NCBI GenBank assembly: GCA_019119575.1
Contig: DWWT01000028.1
Coordinates: forward strand, 1 to 54,745
Source: Candidatus Enterocloster excrementipullorum
GTDB taxonomy: Bacteria; Bacillota; Clostridia; Lachnospirales; Lachnospiraceae
DNA: 54,745 nt
Direction: 5' to 3'
Shown here in pieces: positions 1 to 7,552 of this stretch (position 1 is its first letter; each line of letters starts with the position of its first letter). The notes under the pieces were generated by a model, which was given only the letters and a program-made list of their open reading frames with translations, was not told the DNA's origin and made no database searches. Position numbers and translations under genes: made by a program.

Positions 1-125
1 CATAACCATCGTCAAATTTATGCTCAACACAATATACAAGACCGATTAAAACTGTCTACCGTGTACCCCTTAAAGGTCAAAAAAACCCATAATACACACA
101 AAACACATCTCAAATTGATAGTACA
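1..125. other. AT-rich sequence replacing the 3' half of the Flp pilin gene
   Basis: This stretch is AT-rich with A-runs and repeated ACACA-type words, unlike the GC-rich tad genes beside it. It sits where the pilin C-terminus and following tad genes would be expected. The pilin frame stays open through it but its translation is Cys-rich and unlike any pilin. It may be the end of an inserted element or a rearrangement junction; no transposase, terminal repeat or target duplication can be shown because the window ends here. What it is remains open. Confidence 0.35.
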
Positions 126-224
126 TATAACCACGAGTATCAACACCAGCTCAATCACGCCGATCCCCGCCTCATCCTCCAGCAGACTGCCTGCGGATTT
201 TCTGATTATTCCATTATTTCTCAT
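24..224 (-). pseudogene. Flp1-type IVb pilin, N-terminus intact, C-terminus replaced
   Basis: The first ~34 residues match the Flp1-like pilins found with Clostridial tad operons: a short basic leader, then EAGIGVIELVLILVVI, with the Gly-Ile-Gly-Val and Glu (+5-type) pattern of a class IVb prepilin processed by the TadV-type peptidase. An AAGGAGG ribosome-binding site lies 8 nt before the ATG, and it follows tadC by 16 nt, the usual place. After LVVI (about position 126) the family's expected hydrophobic stretch ending in a lysine is missing, replaced by a Cys/Leu-rich tail from AT-rich DNA. I read this as a truncated or interrupted pilin gene. A diverged but functional pilin is possible though less likely. 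Confidence 0.55.
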
Positions 225-240
225 ATCACCATCCTCCTTC

Positions 241-1485
241 CTACAGTCCCATCAATGCCGGAACCGCAATCATTATCATCACCACGCTCAGAAGCATGAA
301 GAGAGGCACCAAAAGCTTTGTCCCCGCCTCTTCTCCCAGCCTTCTGGCCTGGTGCTTGCGCAGCTCAAATGCGTCGGCCATTTCCAGCTTCAGCACATCC
401 CGGAGATTCTTTGATCCGTTCTTCCGGTTCTGCTCCAGCAGTCCTCCCAGCTTTATATACTGGGGCAGGCCGCATCTCCTGCCAAATTCGGCAAACGCCC
501 TGCCCTCCGGAATTCCTGTCTTCATCTGGCTGGCGGCAGTGCACATTTCCTCATATGCGTGTCTGTACGGCATCCTTCCTTCGCGCCTGGCTCTCTGGTA
601 ATCCTCCCCAATTCTGTCCCAGGCCGTCCGTATGCTCATGCCCGCGCCCAAAAAGATGATGAGCCGGGACAGAACCTCCGAATAATCGAGAAGAAGCTGC
701 CGCTTTCTGTCCGCCTCCACTTTCTCCCGGTCCTTCTGCTCCTTAAGTCCCACAAGGAGCGCCCCCAAAATGCCCAAAAAGGCCAGCGGCAGAAACGAAT
801 CCGACACAGCTTCCCCATAAACCAGGGTATTCCCCTCAAACGCATCCGGAAGCCGGAAATACGCCTCTGTTCTCTGCCGGGCTTCCTCAGCCTGCACAAA
901 CTCCAGAAATGTTTCCTCCATCTTCTCCTGTTCTCCCAGCAAAGGCGGCTTCACCCGTATGGGAATCACAAATTCTTTTGGCCAATTCCCATCCGTAATC
1001 CGCAGGCGCAGGGCTGTCTCTTCCCCTTCCGGCCCCAGATTCTCCGTATTTACCGTTCCAAAGGAATCCACCAGATCCGGGTTCTCCGACCGCCACTGAA
1101 AATCCACACCGTATTCGTCCAGACCGGATAGGAGGTTCAAATCTGTATGCACGTCCTGAAGGGACACATTCTCCCCCAATATGTGAAGGGGCAGTTCCTC
1201 CAGAATCTTTTCGTAGACCGCGCCTGCCTCCGCCTCGGTGTAAGCCTGCTCTTCCAGTATCACATCCAGAAAAACCGCCTCGTCCCCCAGCCCCTCCACC
1301 GTAAGCGCATAAGCAGCCTGCCCCTGTCCCTTTGGATTTCTGGCCAGCATGTTGCCGGGGGCAAGAGAGCCGGCGGAAACCGCCCGCGACGCAAGCCCCA
1401 TGGCCAGTCCTGCTCCCAGGCAGGCTAACTGCCGGCCCCGGAGGCGGCTTATGCGCGGGAATCCCTTAAACTGCGGGTACTTCAT
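241..1485 (-). CDS. tadC: TadC-like pilus platform protein with added extracytoplasmic domain
   Basis: Inner-membrane platform protein of the Flp/Tad pilus machine (type II secretion F domain). The C-terminal ~170 residues carry the F domain (LSRLIIFLGAGMSIRTAW, then an amphipathic region and a final membrane segment LLVPLFMLLSVVMIMIAVPA). Unusually, the N-terminus has a signal-anchor-like segment (residues ~18-38) followed by about 180 residues before the next membrane segment (~225-242). Residues ~75-185 contain YTEAEAGAVYEKI, LGENVSLQDVHTDLNL and WRSENPDLVDSFGTV, the pattern of atrophied bacterial Ig-like domains, so this part should lie outside the membrane. At 414 residues it is well over the ~300 of a plain TadC. 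RBS GGGAGGGAG precedes the ATG. Confidence 0.8.
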   Translation of the reverse strand: MKYPQFKGFPRISRLRGRQLACLGAGLAMGLASRAVSAGSLAPGNMLARNPKGQGQAAYALTVEGLGDEAVFLDVILEEQAYTEAEAGAVYEKILEELPLHILGENVSLQDVHTDLNLLSGLDEYGVDFQWRSENPDLVDSFGTVNTENLGPEGEETALRLRITDGNWPKEFVIPIRVKPPLLGEQEKMEETFLEFVQAEEARQRTEAYFRLPDAFEGNTLVYGEAVSDSFLPLAFLGILGALLVGLKEQKDREKVEADRKRQLLLDYSEVLSRLIIFLGAGMSIRTAWDRIGEDYQRARREGRMPYRHAYEEMCTAASQMKTGIPEGRAFAEFGRRCGLPQYIKLGGLLEQNRKNGSKNLRDVLKLEMADAFELRKHQARRLGEEAGTKLLVPLFMLLSVVMIMIAVPALMGL

Positions 1486-1512
1486 TTTACTCTCCCTCCC
1501 CCATTCAAAAAA

Positions 1513-2319
1513 CTACACCTCGATCGCAAGGATACGCCGGGACAGCGCTACCGCAGCGCCGTAGAGAAGAAGGCACAGCGTCATGATCACGCGCCCGCTC
1601 CACAGCCCGTACATCTGGCGGAAAAACCCCGGGGAAGTGAAATCAATATAGAGCACAATCCCAAAGGGCACTGCATTCATAATTTTCTGTTCAAATACCC
1701 GCGAGGCCGTCATGGTATGGATTTCCTCCTGCACCTGCATCTTGTCCCGTATAATCCCTGCGGTGTGACCAATGATCTCCACGAGCTCCCCGCCGCTTCT
1801 CCGGGCCGCTGCCAATACCTGGGCAAAACTGTCCGCCTCCTGCGATCCGCTCCTTCTCCCAAAATCTAAAAACAGTCCCTCCACCGGCTGGTTCATCCTT
1901 GCTCCTGAGGCAATACGGCTGAACTCATCTGCGATCATAGAGCTGCTCCCGTAAAGATTTTCCAGCTCTTTCACACTCAGGGAAAGGCCATTTTCCAGAG
2001 AATAACCAGCGGACAGAAAAGAGGACAGCACCAAAATGCCCTCCTTAAACTGCAGATTGAGCTGCCAAAGCCTTGCCTTCTGCAGATCTCTCCGCTTATA
2101 GAGCGGATACAGCATACCCAAAGGCGCCATAACGGCAAAAGCCGCAGGGCTTCTGTAAAATACATAGGCTGCCAGCGCGCACAAGGCAATCCCCTCTCCC
2201 CCATAGACCATCCACTCCCGGAGAGAGAGGCGGTAGCTTCGGTAGTCCGCCGGAGGCGCATTGCTTCGGGCATTCTTATCCGCTGCCTTTTTCCCGCCTC
2301 CCCTCAAAATCCCCTGCAT
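1513..2319 (-). CDS. tadB: TadB-like pilus platform protein (type II secretion F domain)
   Basis: Second platform protein of the Tad pilus system, paired with TadC. Two membrane segments near residues ~35-70 precede a cytoplasmic F domain (FKEGILVLSSFLSAGYSLENGL, about two thirds in: ARRSGGELVEIIGHTAGIIRDK) and a C-terminal membrane segment. The frame is open back to 2415, but that would overlap cpaF by 140 nt. I prefer the ATG at 2319, which still overlaps cpaF by 44 nt and has only a weak GGAA ribosome-binding site. The start is therefore uncertain, and translation is probably coupled to cpaF. It is followed by tadC after 27 nt. Confidence 0.8.
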   Translation of the reverse strand: MQGILRGGGKKAADKNARSNAPPADYRSYRLSLREWMVYGGEGIALCALAAYVFYRSPAAFAVMAPLGMLYPLYKRRDLQKARLWQLNLQFKEGILVLSSFLSAGYSLENGLSLSVKELENLYGSSSMIADEFSRIASGARMNQPVEGLFLDFGRRSGSQEADSFAQVLAAARRSGGELVEIIGHTAGIIRDKMQVQEEIHTMTASRVFEQKIMNAVPFGIVLYIDFTSPGFFRQMYGLWSGRVIMTLCLLLYGAAVALSRRILAIEV

Positions 2320-3502
2320 TTCCAGATATCTTTCCGCCGGACAGTTTCCCTGTTTTTTCAAGCCTCCCGGTCTCCGGGCAGAAGGCGTAGAGCGGCTCCA
2401 TTTCCACTTCTCCATTCCTGTAACCTCCTATCTCCATCACAGACAGCACTCTCCTGGTTCCGTCCTTCATTCTCCCCAGATGAACCATCACATCAAGGGC
2501 CGACGCAATCTGCCCGCGTATCGCCTCCAGGGGCAGGTCCGCCGCCATGAGCACCATTGTCTCCAATCTGCTGACCATATCCTTCGGGCTGTTTCCATGG
2601 CCCGTGGACAGAGAGCCGGGATGACCGGTATTCATGGCCTGAAGCATGTCCAACGCCTCCTTTCCCCGCACTTCTCCGACGATGATGCGAGACGGGTTCA
2701 TCCGCAGAGACGCCCGTATGAGCTGGCTCATCGTAATCTCCCCTTCTCCCTCTGTGTTGGCGTTGCGGGTCTCCAGGCGCACCAGATTGGGAACCTGGGT
2801 AATCTGAAGCTCCGCAGAGTCTTCAATGGTGATTACCCGCTCCTGGGGCGGAATAAATGCGGACAGAGCATTTAAAAAGGTAGTCTTCCCCGAATTGGTT
2901 CCCCCGCTGATAAACAGGTTGCGCTTTTCTTCCACCAGAACTTTCAGACAATCCGCGGCCTCCTCTGTCAATGCCCCGAGTCCCACCAGCTTCTCCATGG
3001 TGATGGGCTCAGGAAATTTGCGGATCGTCACCGCAGGCCCGTCCAGAGCCACCGGCGGCAGAACCACGTGAACCCGGGATCCATCCTCCAGCCGGGCATC
3101 TACAATCGGCGAAGAGACATTGACCACCCGGTTTACCCGGCTCACAACCTGCTGAATAATATCCTCCAGCTGTTCCGGCTTCTCAAACCGCCTCTCCCAC
3201 AGCCGCACATTTCCCGACTGTTCGATGAAAATCTTTCCCGCCCCATTAATCATGATTTCCGTCACGGATTTGTCGTCCAGGAGTTCCTGGAGAATATCCA
3301 GCCTGCGGAAGCTGTCATACAGGCTGTTTCTCAGCCACAGGCGCTCCTTAAGCGGCAGGTAAACCTGCTGTCCCATGTGAAAGACTGCCTGGTCAATGTA
3401 CTCCAAAAGCTCTGCGTCCTCCGTATGTCCCCTCTCCTGGAGCTGCCCCATGATCAAATCCCTGAGCTGCGCCCGAATTCCCTCTCTCTTGTTCTCAGCC
3501 AT
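2276..3502 (-). CDS. cpaF: CpaF/TadA pilus assembly ATPase
   Basis: Hexameric secretion ATPase of the GspE/VirB11 superfamily that powers Flp pilus extension at the cytoplasmic face. Visible elements are an N-terminal domain (1-165, with VTEIMINGAGKIFIEQSG and the linking region RVVNVSSPIVDARLEDGSR), Walker A GGTNSGKT at residues 200-207, the Asp box ITIEDSAELQ at ~225-234, Walker B RIIVGEVRG at ~272-280 and the His box STGHGNSPKDM. 408 residues is normal for CpaF. It overlaps the cpaE-like gene by 8 nt at its start and tadB at its end, so the genes form one translationally coupled operon. Confidence 0.95.
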   Translation of the reverse strand: MAENKREGIRAQLRDLIMGQLQERGHTEDAELLEYIDQAVFHMGQQVYLPLKERLWLRNSLYDSFRRLDILQELLDDKSVTEIMINGAGKIFIEQSGNVRLWERRFEKPEQLEDIIQQVVSRVNRVVNVSSPIVDARLEDGSRVHVVLPPVALDGPAVTIRKFPEPITMEKLVGLGALTEEAADCLKVLVEEKRNLFISGGTNSGKTTFLNALSAFIPPQERVITIEDSAELQITQVPNLVRLETRNANTEGEGEITMSQLIRASLRMNPSRIIVGEVRGKEALDMLQAMNTGHPGSLSTGHGNSPKDMVSRLETMVLMAADLPLEAIRGQIASALDVMVHLGRMKDGTRRVLSVMEIGGYRNGEVEMEPLYAFCPETGRLEKTGKLSGGKISGNAGDFEGRREKGSG

Positions 3503-4562
3503 CGTTTCTCCATTCCCCTGGCTGCCCGCCGCCCAGAAGCCGTCTCACAAAGTCTCCCATTTCTCCCCAGAGAAGCTGATCTCCATAATTCTCATGTCTT
3601 CCCGCCAGCCTCACCCTGGGAAGACGTATCTTCTGCATCTTTTCCCGCACCCGTCCGTCATCCGCCAGAGCAAGATATTCCTCAAATTCTTCCAGCTTCG
3701 CCTGGGAAACCCAGTCCTCCCGAACAGGCATGTAGATCACATCGCAGGCATCCAGAAGGGATATGGCCCCTCTCCCGCACCGGCCCAGATCAATAACCAC
3801 GCGCTCATATCCGCTTTCCCTGGCGATCCTGCCCGTCAGGTCCCCCATCTCCTCCGGAGATATCAGTTCCAGATCCTCCCCATATCGGGCCGGTGCAATA
3901 TACGCAATCTCATTCCACGGATATACCATGGTTTTCAGCTTCATCCAGTTGAACTCCCCCTGACGGTACAGGCAGAGTACATCTGACAAATCCCGTTCAA
4001 ATGCATCATCCACCAGTCGGGAAAAACCGGAATACTCCTCCATATTCATATAAAGCACGGAAAAATTTCTCCCCAAAACCTGAGCCAGGGTTAGGGCAAA
4101 CGCGGATTTGCCGCACCGGCTGACCGGCGAATAAACTCCCATCACCACAGCCTTTTTGACCAGCAGGCTCAAGGCCGGTTCCGGCTGACTGCAGCAGTAA
4201 GCGGCCATAACCTCCCGCATAATCCCGGATCCGGACTGGTACTTATAGATTGAAGAGCCCGCCTCCTTTTCCCGTACCACCTCCGCCTCGCTGAGAATCA
4301 TCACATTTTTTATTCCCAGTGCCTCCAGCTCTGCGGCCGGTCGTTCTCCGGCCAGAATAATCTCCGCCGGATGCTCCTTCAAATATTCCTGCAGCCGTTC
4401 CATGCTGGAAAATGCCATGGCTGTAAACGGCAGCTTTTCCTTTTGATTTACATAATCTGCCAGTCGCTGGGCATACACAGGATCCTCATCGTACACCGCC
4501 ATTATTTTGCGCATCCGTTCATTCATACCTCCCACACCGGCGCAGCCGCGCCTGTTTTTCAT
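3495..4562 (-). CDS. CpaE/TadZ-like pilus localisation ATPase
   Basis: Probable ParA/MinD-family protein that places the Tad machine in the cell, by its location just upstream of cpaF. Residues ~18-120 resemble a receiver-like domain (KIMAVYDEDPVYAQRLADYV) without an obvious phospho-acceptor set; residues ~138 onward form the ATPase domain. Its P-loop reads SPVSRCGKSAF (GKS at ~151-153), lacking the signature lysine of the deviant Walker A motif KGGxGKS. RVVIDLGRCGRG supplies the Walker B region. The ATG at 4562 has GTGAGG 7 nt upstream; internal ATGs at 4526 and 4514 sit behind a GGGAGG and are alternatives. Confidence 0.75.
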   Translation of the reverse strand: MKNRRGCAGVGGMNERMRKIMAVYDEDPVYAQRLADYVNQKEKLPFTAMAFSSMERLQEYLKEHPAEIILAGERPAAELEALGIKNVMILSEAEVVREKEAGSSIYKYQSGSGIMREVMAAYCCSQPEPALSLLVKKAVVMGVYSPVSRCGKSAFALTLAQVLGRNFSVLYMNMEEYSGFSRLVDDAFERDLSDVLCLYRQGEFNWMKLKTMVYPWNEIAYIAPARYGEDLELISPEEMGDLTGRIARESGYERVVIDLGRCGRGAISLLDACDVIYMPVREDWVSQAKLEEFEEYLALADDGRVREKMQKIRLPRVRLAGRHENYGDQLLWGEMGDFVRRLLGGGQPGEWRNDG

Positions 4563-4593
4563 TCAGAAGCCTCACTTTCTGCACACCGATGCT

Positions 4594-5181
4594 TTACATC
4601 CCCATTCTTTTGAGGAAAATTCCTGCGCAGATACAGGCTCCCAAAGGGATCACACAGTCCCGCCCGTCTCTGTCCGCATCATAGTACGCATGTATTTTCT
4701 TTTCCCGGATTGTACGCCTGATATAGGCAGACAAATAGAGAAAACGCCGCGCCAAACTGCCGTGCCGCAGCAATTTTCCAAGAGCCAGAATTGCTCCCAG
4801 AACCAATCCTATTCCAATCGCTTGTACTCCCGCTCCAAATCCCAGCCATCCCACAGACAGAGCCATTATCTTGCTGTCTCCGCCCCCGATCATCCCCGAC
4901 ATGTGAAACGGCAGAGACACCCCCACGGCCAGCACCATGCGTCCCAGCACCGCCAAAACATCTTTCATGGCTTTCCCTGCCCCTCCGCTCTCCCAAACAT
5001 AGCAGGGCAGATTCCCCCCAGCCGAAGACACCCACTGTCCGAGAAGACAGAAAGCCACGGCTATCCAAATCAGCCGGTTGGGGATCCGGTAGCTCCGAAT
5101 ATCCGCCAGGGCACACAAAAACAGGGAAAGTGCCGTAATTAAATTAAAGATCGTACGGATCAAACTCCCCCCTTTCGCCAA
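4594..5181 (-). CDS. Prepilin peptidase (A24 family, TadV/CpaA type)
   Basis: Membrane aspartyl protease that removes the leader of the Flp prepilin. The two catalytic aspartates are visible: D27 in ALADIRSYRIPN and D102 in the GxGD-type motif GMIGGGDSKIMA. About five hydrophobic segments fill the 195 residues, and there is no N-terminal methylase domain, as in the short TadV/CpaA type. The start is a TTG with AAGAGGA 7-8 nt upstream; a second TTG at 5163 behind a G-rich run is possible. It is the first gene of the leftward tad operon. Confidence 0.88.
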   Translation of the reverse strand: MAKGGSLIRTIFNLITALSLFLCALADIRSYRIPNRLIWIAVAFCLLGQWVSSAGGNLPCYVWESGGAGKAMKDVLAVLGRMVLAVGVSLPFHMSGMIGGGDSKIMALSVGWLGFGAGVQAIGIGLVLGAILALGKLLRHGSLARRFLYLSAYIRRTIREKKIHAYYDADRDGRDCVIPLGACICAGIFLKRMGM

Positions 5182-5345
5182 AATACTATCCTCTTACACT
5201 TTTCTCTGCGGAAACAATTGTCTGAAACAGACACATAAAACTGCTTGAACTGCCTTACAAAAGATCCAAAAGAAGCGAACGCTTCTGAATGTTTCTTAAT
5301 TATGACGTATTTCCCCCGAAAAGTCAAGAGACTTTTCCAAAAATC
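5182..5345. promoter_or_regulatory. Divergent intergenic region with an 8-bp inverted repeat
   Basis: This gap separates the leftward tad operon from the rightward arsR-type gene, so it must carry the tad promoter. An inverted repeat GAAAAGTC-AAGA-GACTTTTC lies at 5318-5337, just upstream of the -35 box of the arsR promoter. It could be an operator for the ArsR-type protein or for tad control. I see no clear -10/-35 pair for the tad direction. Confidence 0.4.
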
Positions 5346-5374
5346 TTGACTTTCTTTTTATAGAATGATAGAAT
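5346..5374 (+). promoter_or_regulatory. Sigma-A-type promoter of the arsR-type gene
   Basis: TTGACT at 5346-5351, a 17-nt spacer and TAGAAT at 5369-5374, about 40 nt upstream of the start codon. The match to the vegetative consensus is good. Confidence 0.75.
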
Positions 5375-5415
5375 GCAATTGGTTCATTTTTTTAAACCAA
5401 AGGAGGTATGTGCCT

Positions 5416-5766
5416 ATGACTACAGCCCAAGAACTGGACCGGCAGTTTACCGCGTGCAGGCCCCTTTTTATCGCCCTTGGCGATGAGGTCCGCCTGACCA
5501 TTGTGCGGGCCCTTGTGGAAGACGCATTTGCCCGCAGTCCCCAGCCCGGCCCCATCCAGTTTGAGCGCTGTGGGATGAATGTGAATGAGATCACCGGCAA
5601 AACCAGCCTGTCCCGTCCTGCCATTTCCCATCATTTGAAGATACTGAAAGAGGCAGGCCTTGTAGGTATCCGCCAGGAGGGTACCGCCAACTATTATTAT
5701 CTGACGCTGCGGGAGGTCAACCGTACGCTCATGAATCTGGGCTATCGGCTGGAAGAATTTATGTAA
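5416..5766 (+). CDS. ArsR-family winged-helix transcription regulator
   Basis: Small DNA-binding repressor-type protein of 116 residues. The wHTH core is FIALGDEVRLTIVRAL (18-33), NVNEITGKTSLSRPAISHHLKILKEAGLV (55-83, recognition helix SRPAISHHLKIL), and the wing IRQEGTANYYYLT. The metal-binding ELCVCDL motif of ArsR/CadC sensors is absent: only Cys14 and Cys52 are present, and not as a pair, so it probably does not sense metals. The start at 5416 is chosen because AAAGGAGG ends 9 nt before it. It precedes a DUF2508 gene and two glucan enzymes; control of those genes is possible but unproven. Confidence 0.88.
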   Translation: MTTAQELDRQFTACRPLFIALGDEVRLTIVRALVEDAFARSPQPGPIQFERCGMNVNEITGKTSLSRPAISHHLKILKEAGLVGIRQEGTANYYYLTLREVNRTLMNLGYRLEEFM

Positions 5767-5856
5767 CTTTCCGGAGCAGCCCATGCATAACACAAAATTT
5801 TCCAGATATACTAAGTTTATGATGCCAAAAGAAGCACAATCTGGGAGATGAATCAT

Positions 5857-6105
5857 ATGCTGAATTTTTTTAAAGCTGCCAGAGAGACAGCAGCCGCCGG
5901 AAACGGTCAGATCGCCCTGACCCCAAGGGAGAGGCGCCTTCTCAGAGAGGAGATTGAGCGCACCCAGGGGGCCATCGATGCAGCCAGAAACCATTTTGAG
6001 CAGGTGGTGGATCCCACCCTGATCGACTGTTATATCTATGAGCTGAATGCGGCGCAGCTCCGTTATCAGTTCCTGCTCCGAAAATTCAAAAGCCAGGAGG
6101 GATGA
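5857..6105 (+). CDS. DUF2508 (YaaL-like) small protein
   Basis: An 82-residue cytoplasmic protein, predicted all-helical. The C-terminal half, IERTQGAIDAARNHFEQVVD then PTLIDCYIYELNAAQLRYQFLLRK, matches the DUF2508/YaaL pattern (xDPxLIDxYIYE). Function is unknown; family members are often linked to sporulation or recombination genes. GGGAG lies 9 nt before the ATG at 5857; an ATG at 5848 sits too close to it. It lies between the arsR-type gene and an amylase gene on the same strand. Confidence 0.75.
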   Translation: MLNFFKAARETAAAGNGQIALTPRERRLLREEIERTQGAIDAARNHFEQVVDPTLIDCYIYELNAAQLRYQFLLRKFKSQEG

Positions 6106-6122
6106 CCCCCCTCCCGGCGCTT

Positions 6123-6155
6123 CTGACGCCGCGGCCGCAGACGGTCCGCGGCCCA
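6123..6155 (+). promoter_or_regulatory. GC-rich hairpin in the leader of the GH13 gene
   Basis: Downstream of the DUF2508 stop the sequence can fold as GCCGCGG ... CCGCGGC with an ~11-nt loop, followed by AT-rich sequence and the AGGAGG of the next gene. It lacks a proper T-run, so an attenuator or mRNA processing structure is as likely as a terminator. Confidence 0.35.
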
Positions 6156-6181
6156 ATATAATACAGGAGGACATTTCCATC

Positions 6182-7528
6182 ATGAGCACTTGGTATGAAA
6201 GAGGGGTATTTTATCATATGTATCCCCTGGGGATGACGGGAGCCCCTAAACACAATGACAACACAGAAACCGTCAATCGTTTTGATGAGCTGAACCGCTG
6301 GATTCCCCATATTCGTTCTCTGGGGTGCAGCTGTCTGTACATAGGCCCGCTGTTTGAGTCCTCCAGCCACGGATACGACACAAGAGACTACCGCACCGTA
6401 GACCGCCGGCTGGGAGACAACGCGGCGTTCAAAGAATTCGTCTCCCTCTGCCACGAGCAGGGAATCCGGGTTGTTGTGGACGGTGTGTTCAACCATACGG
6501 GACGGGAATTTTTTGCCTTTAAAGATATTCAGGAAAAGCGGTGGGACTCCCCCTACAAAGACTGGTACCGGGACGTGAACTTCGGATGCGCAAGCCCCAT
6601 GGGAGATTCCTTTTCCTATCAGGCCTGGCAGGGCCATTTTGAACTCCCCTGCCTGAACCTGAAAAATCCCCAGGTAAAGGACTATCTTTTCGATGTGATC
6701 CGTTTCTGGATTCAGGAATTTGCCATTGACGGAATCCGCCTGGACTGTGCGAATGTGCTCGACTTCGACTTTATGCGTGACCTGCGCAGAGAGACAGCCG
6801 CCATGAAAGAGGATTTCTGGCTCATGGGCGAGGTGATTCACGGCGATTACGGCCGCTGGGTAAATGACGAAATGCTCCATTCCGTCACCAATTACGAGCT
6901 GCACAAAAGCATCTACTCCGGCTTCAATGACCACAATTTTTTCGAGATCGCCCACAATGTCCGGCGGCTGGAAGCCATTGGCCGCAGGCTCTATACCTTT
7001 GTGGACAACCATGACGAGGATCGGATCGCCAGCAAGCTTCTCAAAAAAGAACATCTGGCGCCCGTATATATGTGCCTGATGACCCTTCCCGGCATTCCTT
7101 CCATCTATTATGGGGGAGAATGGGCCATAGAGGGCCGGCGGACCCGCACAAGCGATGACGCCCTGCGCCCCGCTATCTCCCTGGAGGACGGCGAAAAGTT
7201 CTGCAGCCCGCTGACCGATCTCATCGCCCGCCTGGGAAAAATCCACGGGGAAAATGAAGCGCTTCACGGCGGCCTTTACAAGGAGCTGCTCCTGACCAAC
7301 CGGCAGTATGCATATGCCCGCCTGGGAGATGGTACCGCCATCATCACTGCGCTGAACAATGACGATGCGCCGGCAGATCTCTCCATCCCTGTGCCCATTG
7401 CCGCAGATGAGGCCAAAAATCTGCTGGAGGACGGTCCTTCCATTCCCATCACGAACGGAAAAATCCAGTTAACCATAAAAGGAAATTGGGGCGCTGTCCT
7501 TACAGTCAGCAGCCTTCCCAATCACTAA
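6182..7528 (+). CDS. GH13 alpha-amylase-family glycoside hydrolase, cytoplasmic
   Basis: Retaining alpha-glucan hydrolase of 448 residues. The (beta/alpha)8 barrel begins directly (GVFYHMYPLGM at 8-18); there is no signal peptide, so it acts inside the cell on maltodextrins or glycogen. GH13 regions are clear: VVVDGVFNHTG (97-107), the nucleophile D188 in DGIRLDCANV, acid/base E217 in LMGEVIHGD, and D278 in FVDNHDEDR. A short C-terminal beta domain follows. AGGAGG lies 12 nt before the ATG at 6182; the longer open frame upstream has no ribosome-binding site. It is followed by the branching enzyme gene 24 nt later, so the two probably share a transcript. The exact subfamily is not certain. Confidence 0.9.
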   Translation: MSTWYERGVFYHMYPLGMTGAPKHNDNTETVNRFDELNRWIPHIRSLGCSCLYIGPLFESSSHGYDTRDYRTVDRRLGDNAAFKEFVSLCHEQGIRVVVDGVFNHTGREFFAFKDIQEKRWDSPYKDWYRDVNFGCASPMGDSFSYQAWQGHFELPCLNLKNPQVKDYLFDVIRFWIQEFAIDGIRLDCANVLDFDFMRDLRRETAAMKEDFWLMGEVIHGDYGRWVNDEMLHSVTNYELHKSIYSGFNDHNFFEIAHNVRRLEAIGRRLYTFVDNHDEDRIASKLLKKEHLAPVYMCLMTLPGIPSIYYGGEWAIEGRRTRTSDDALRPAISLEDGEKFCSPLTDLIARLGKIHGENEALHGGLYKELLLTNRQYAYARLGDGTAIITALNNDDAPADLSIPVPIAADEAKNLLEDGPSIPITNGKIQLTIKGNWGAVLTVSSLPNH

Positions 7529-7552
7529 AACGCGCAAGGGGGATTCGCAGCT

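Noticed and set aside
5416..5766. ArsR-type protein as a metal or arsenic sensor
   Set aside because: It lacks the paired cysteines of the metal-binding helix, and no metal transport or arsenic gene is next to it.
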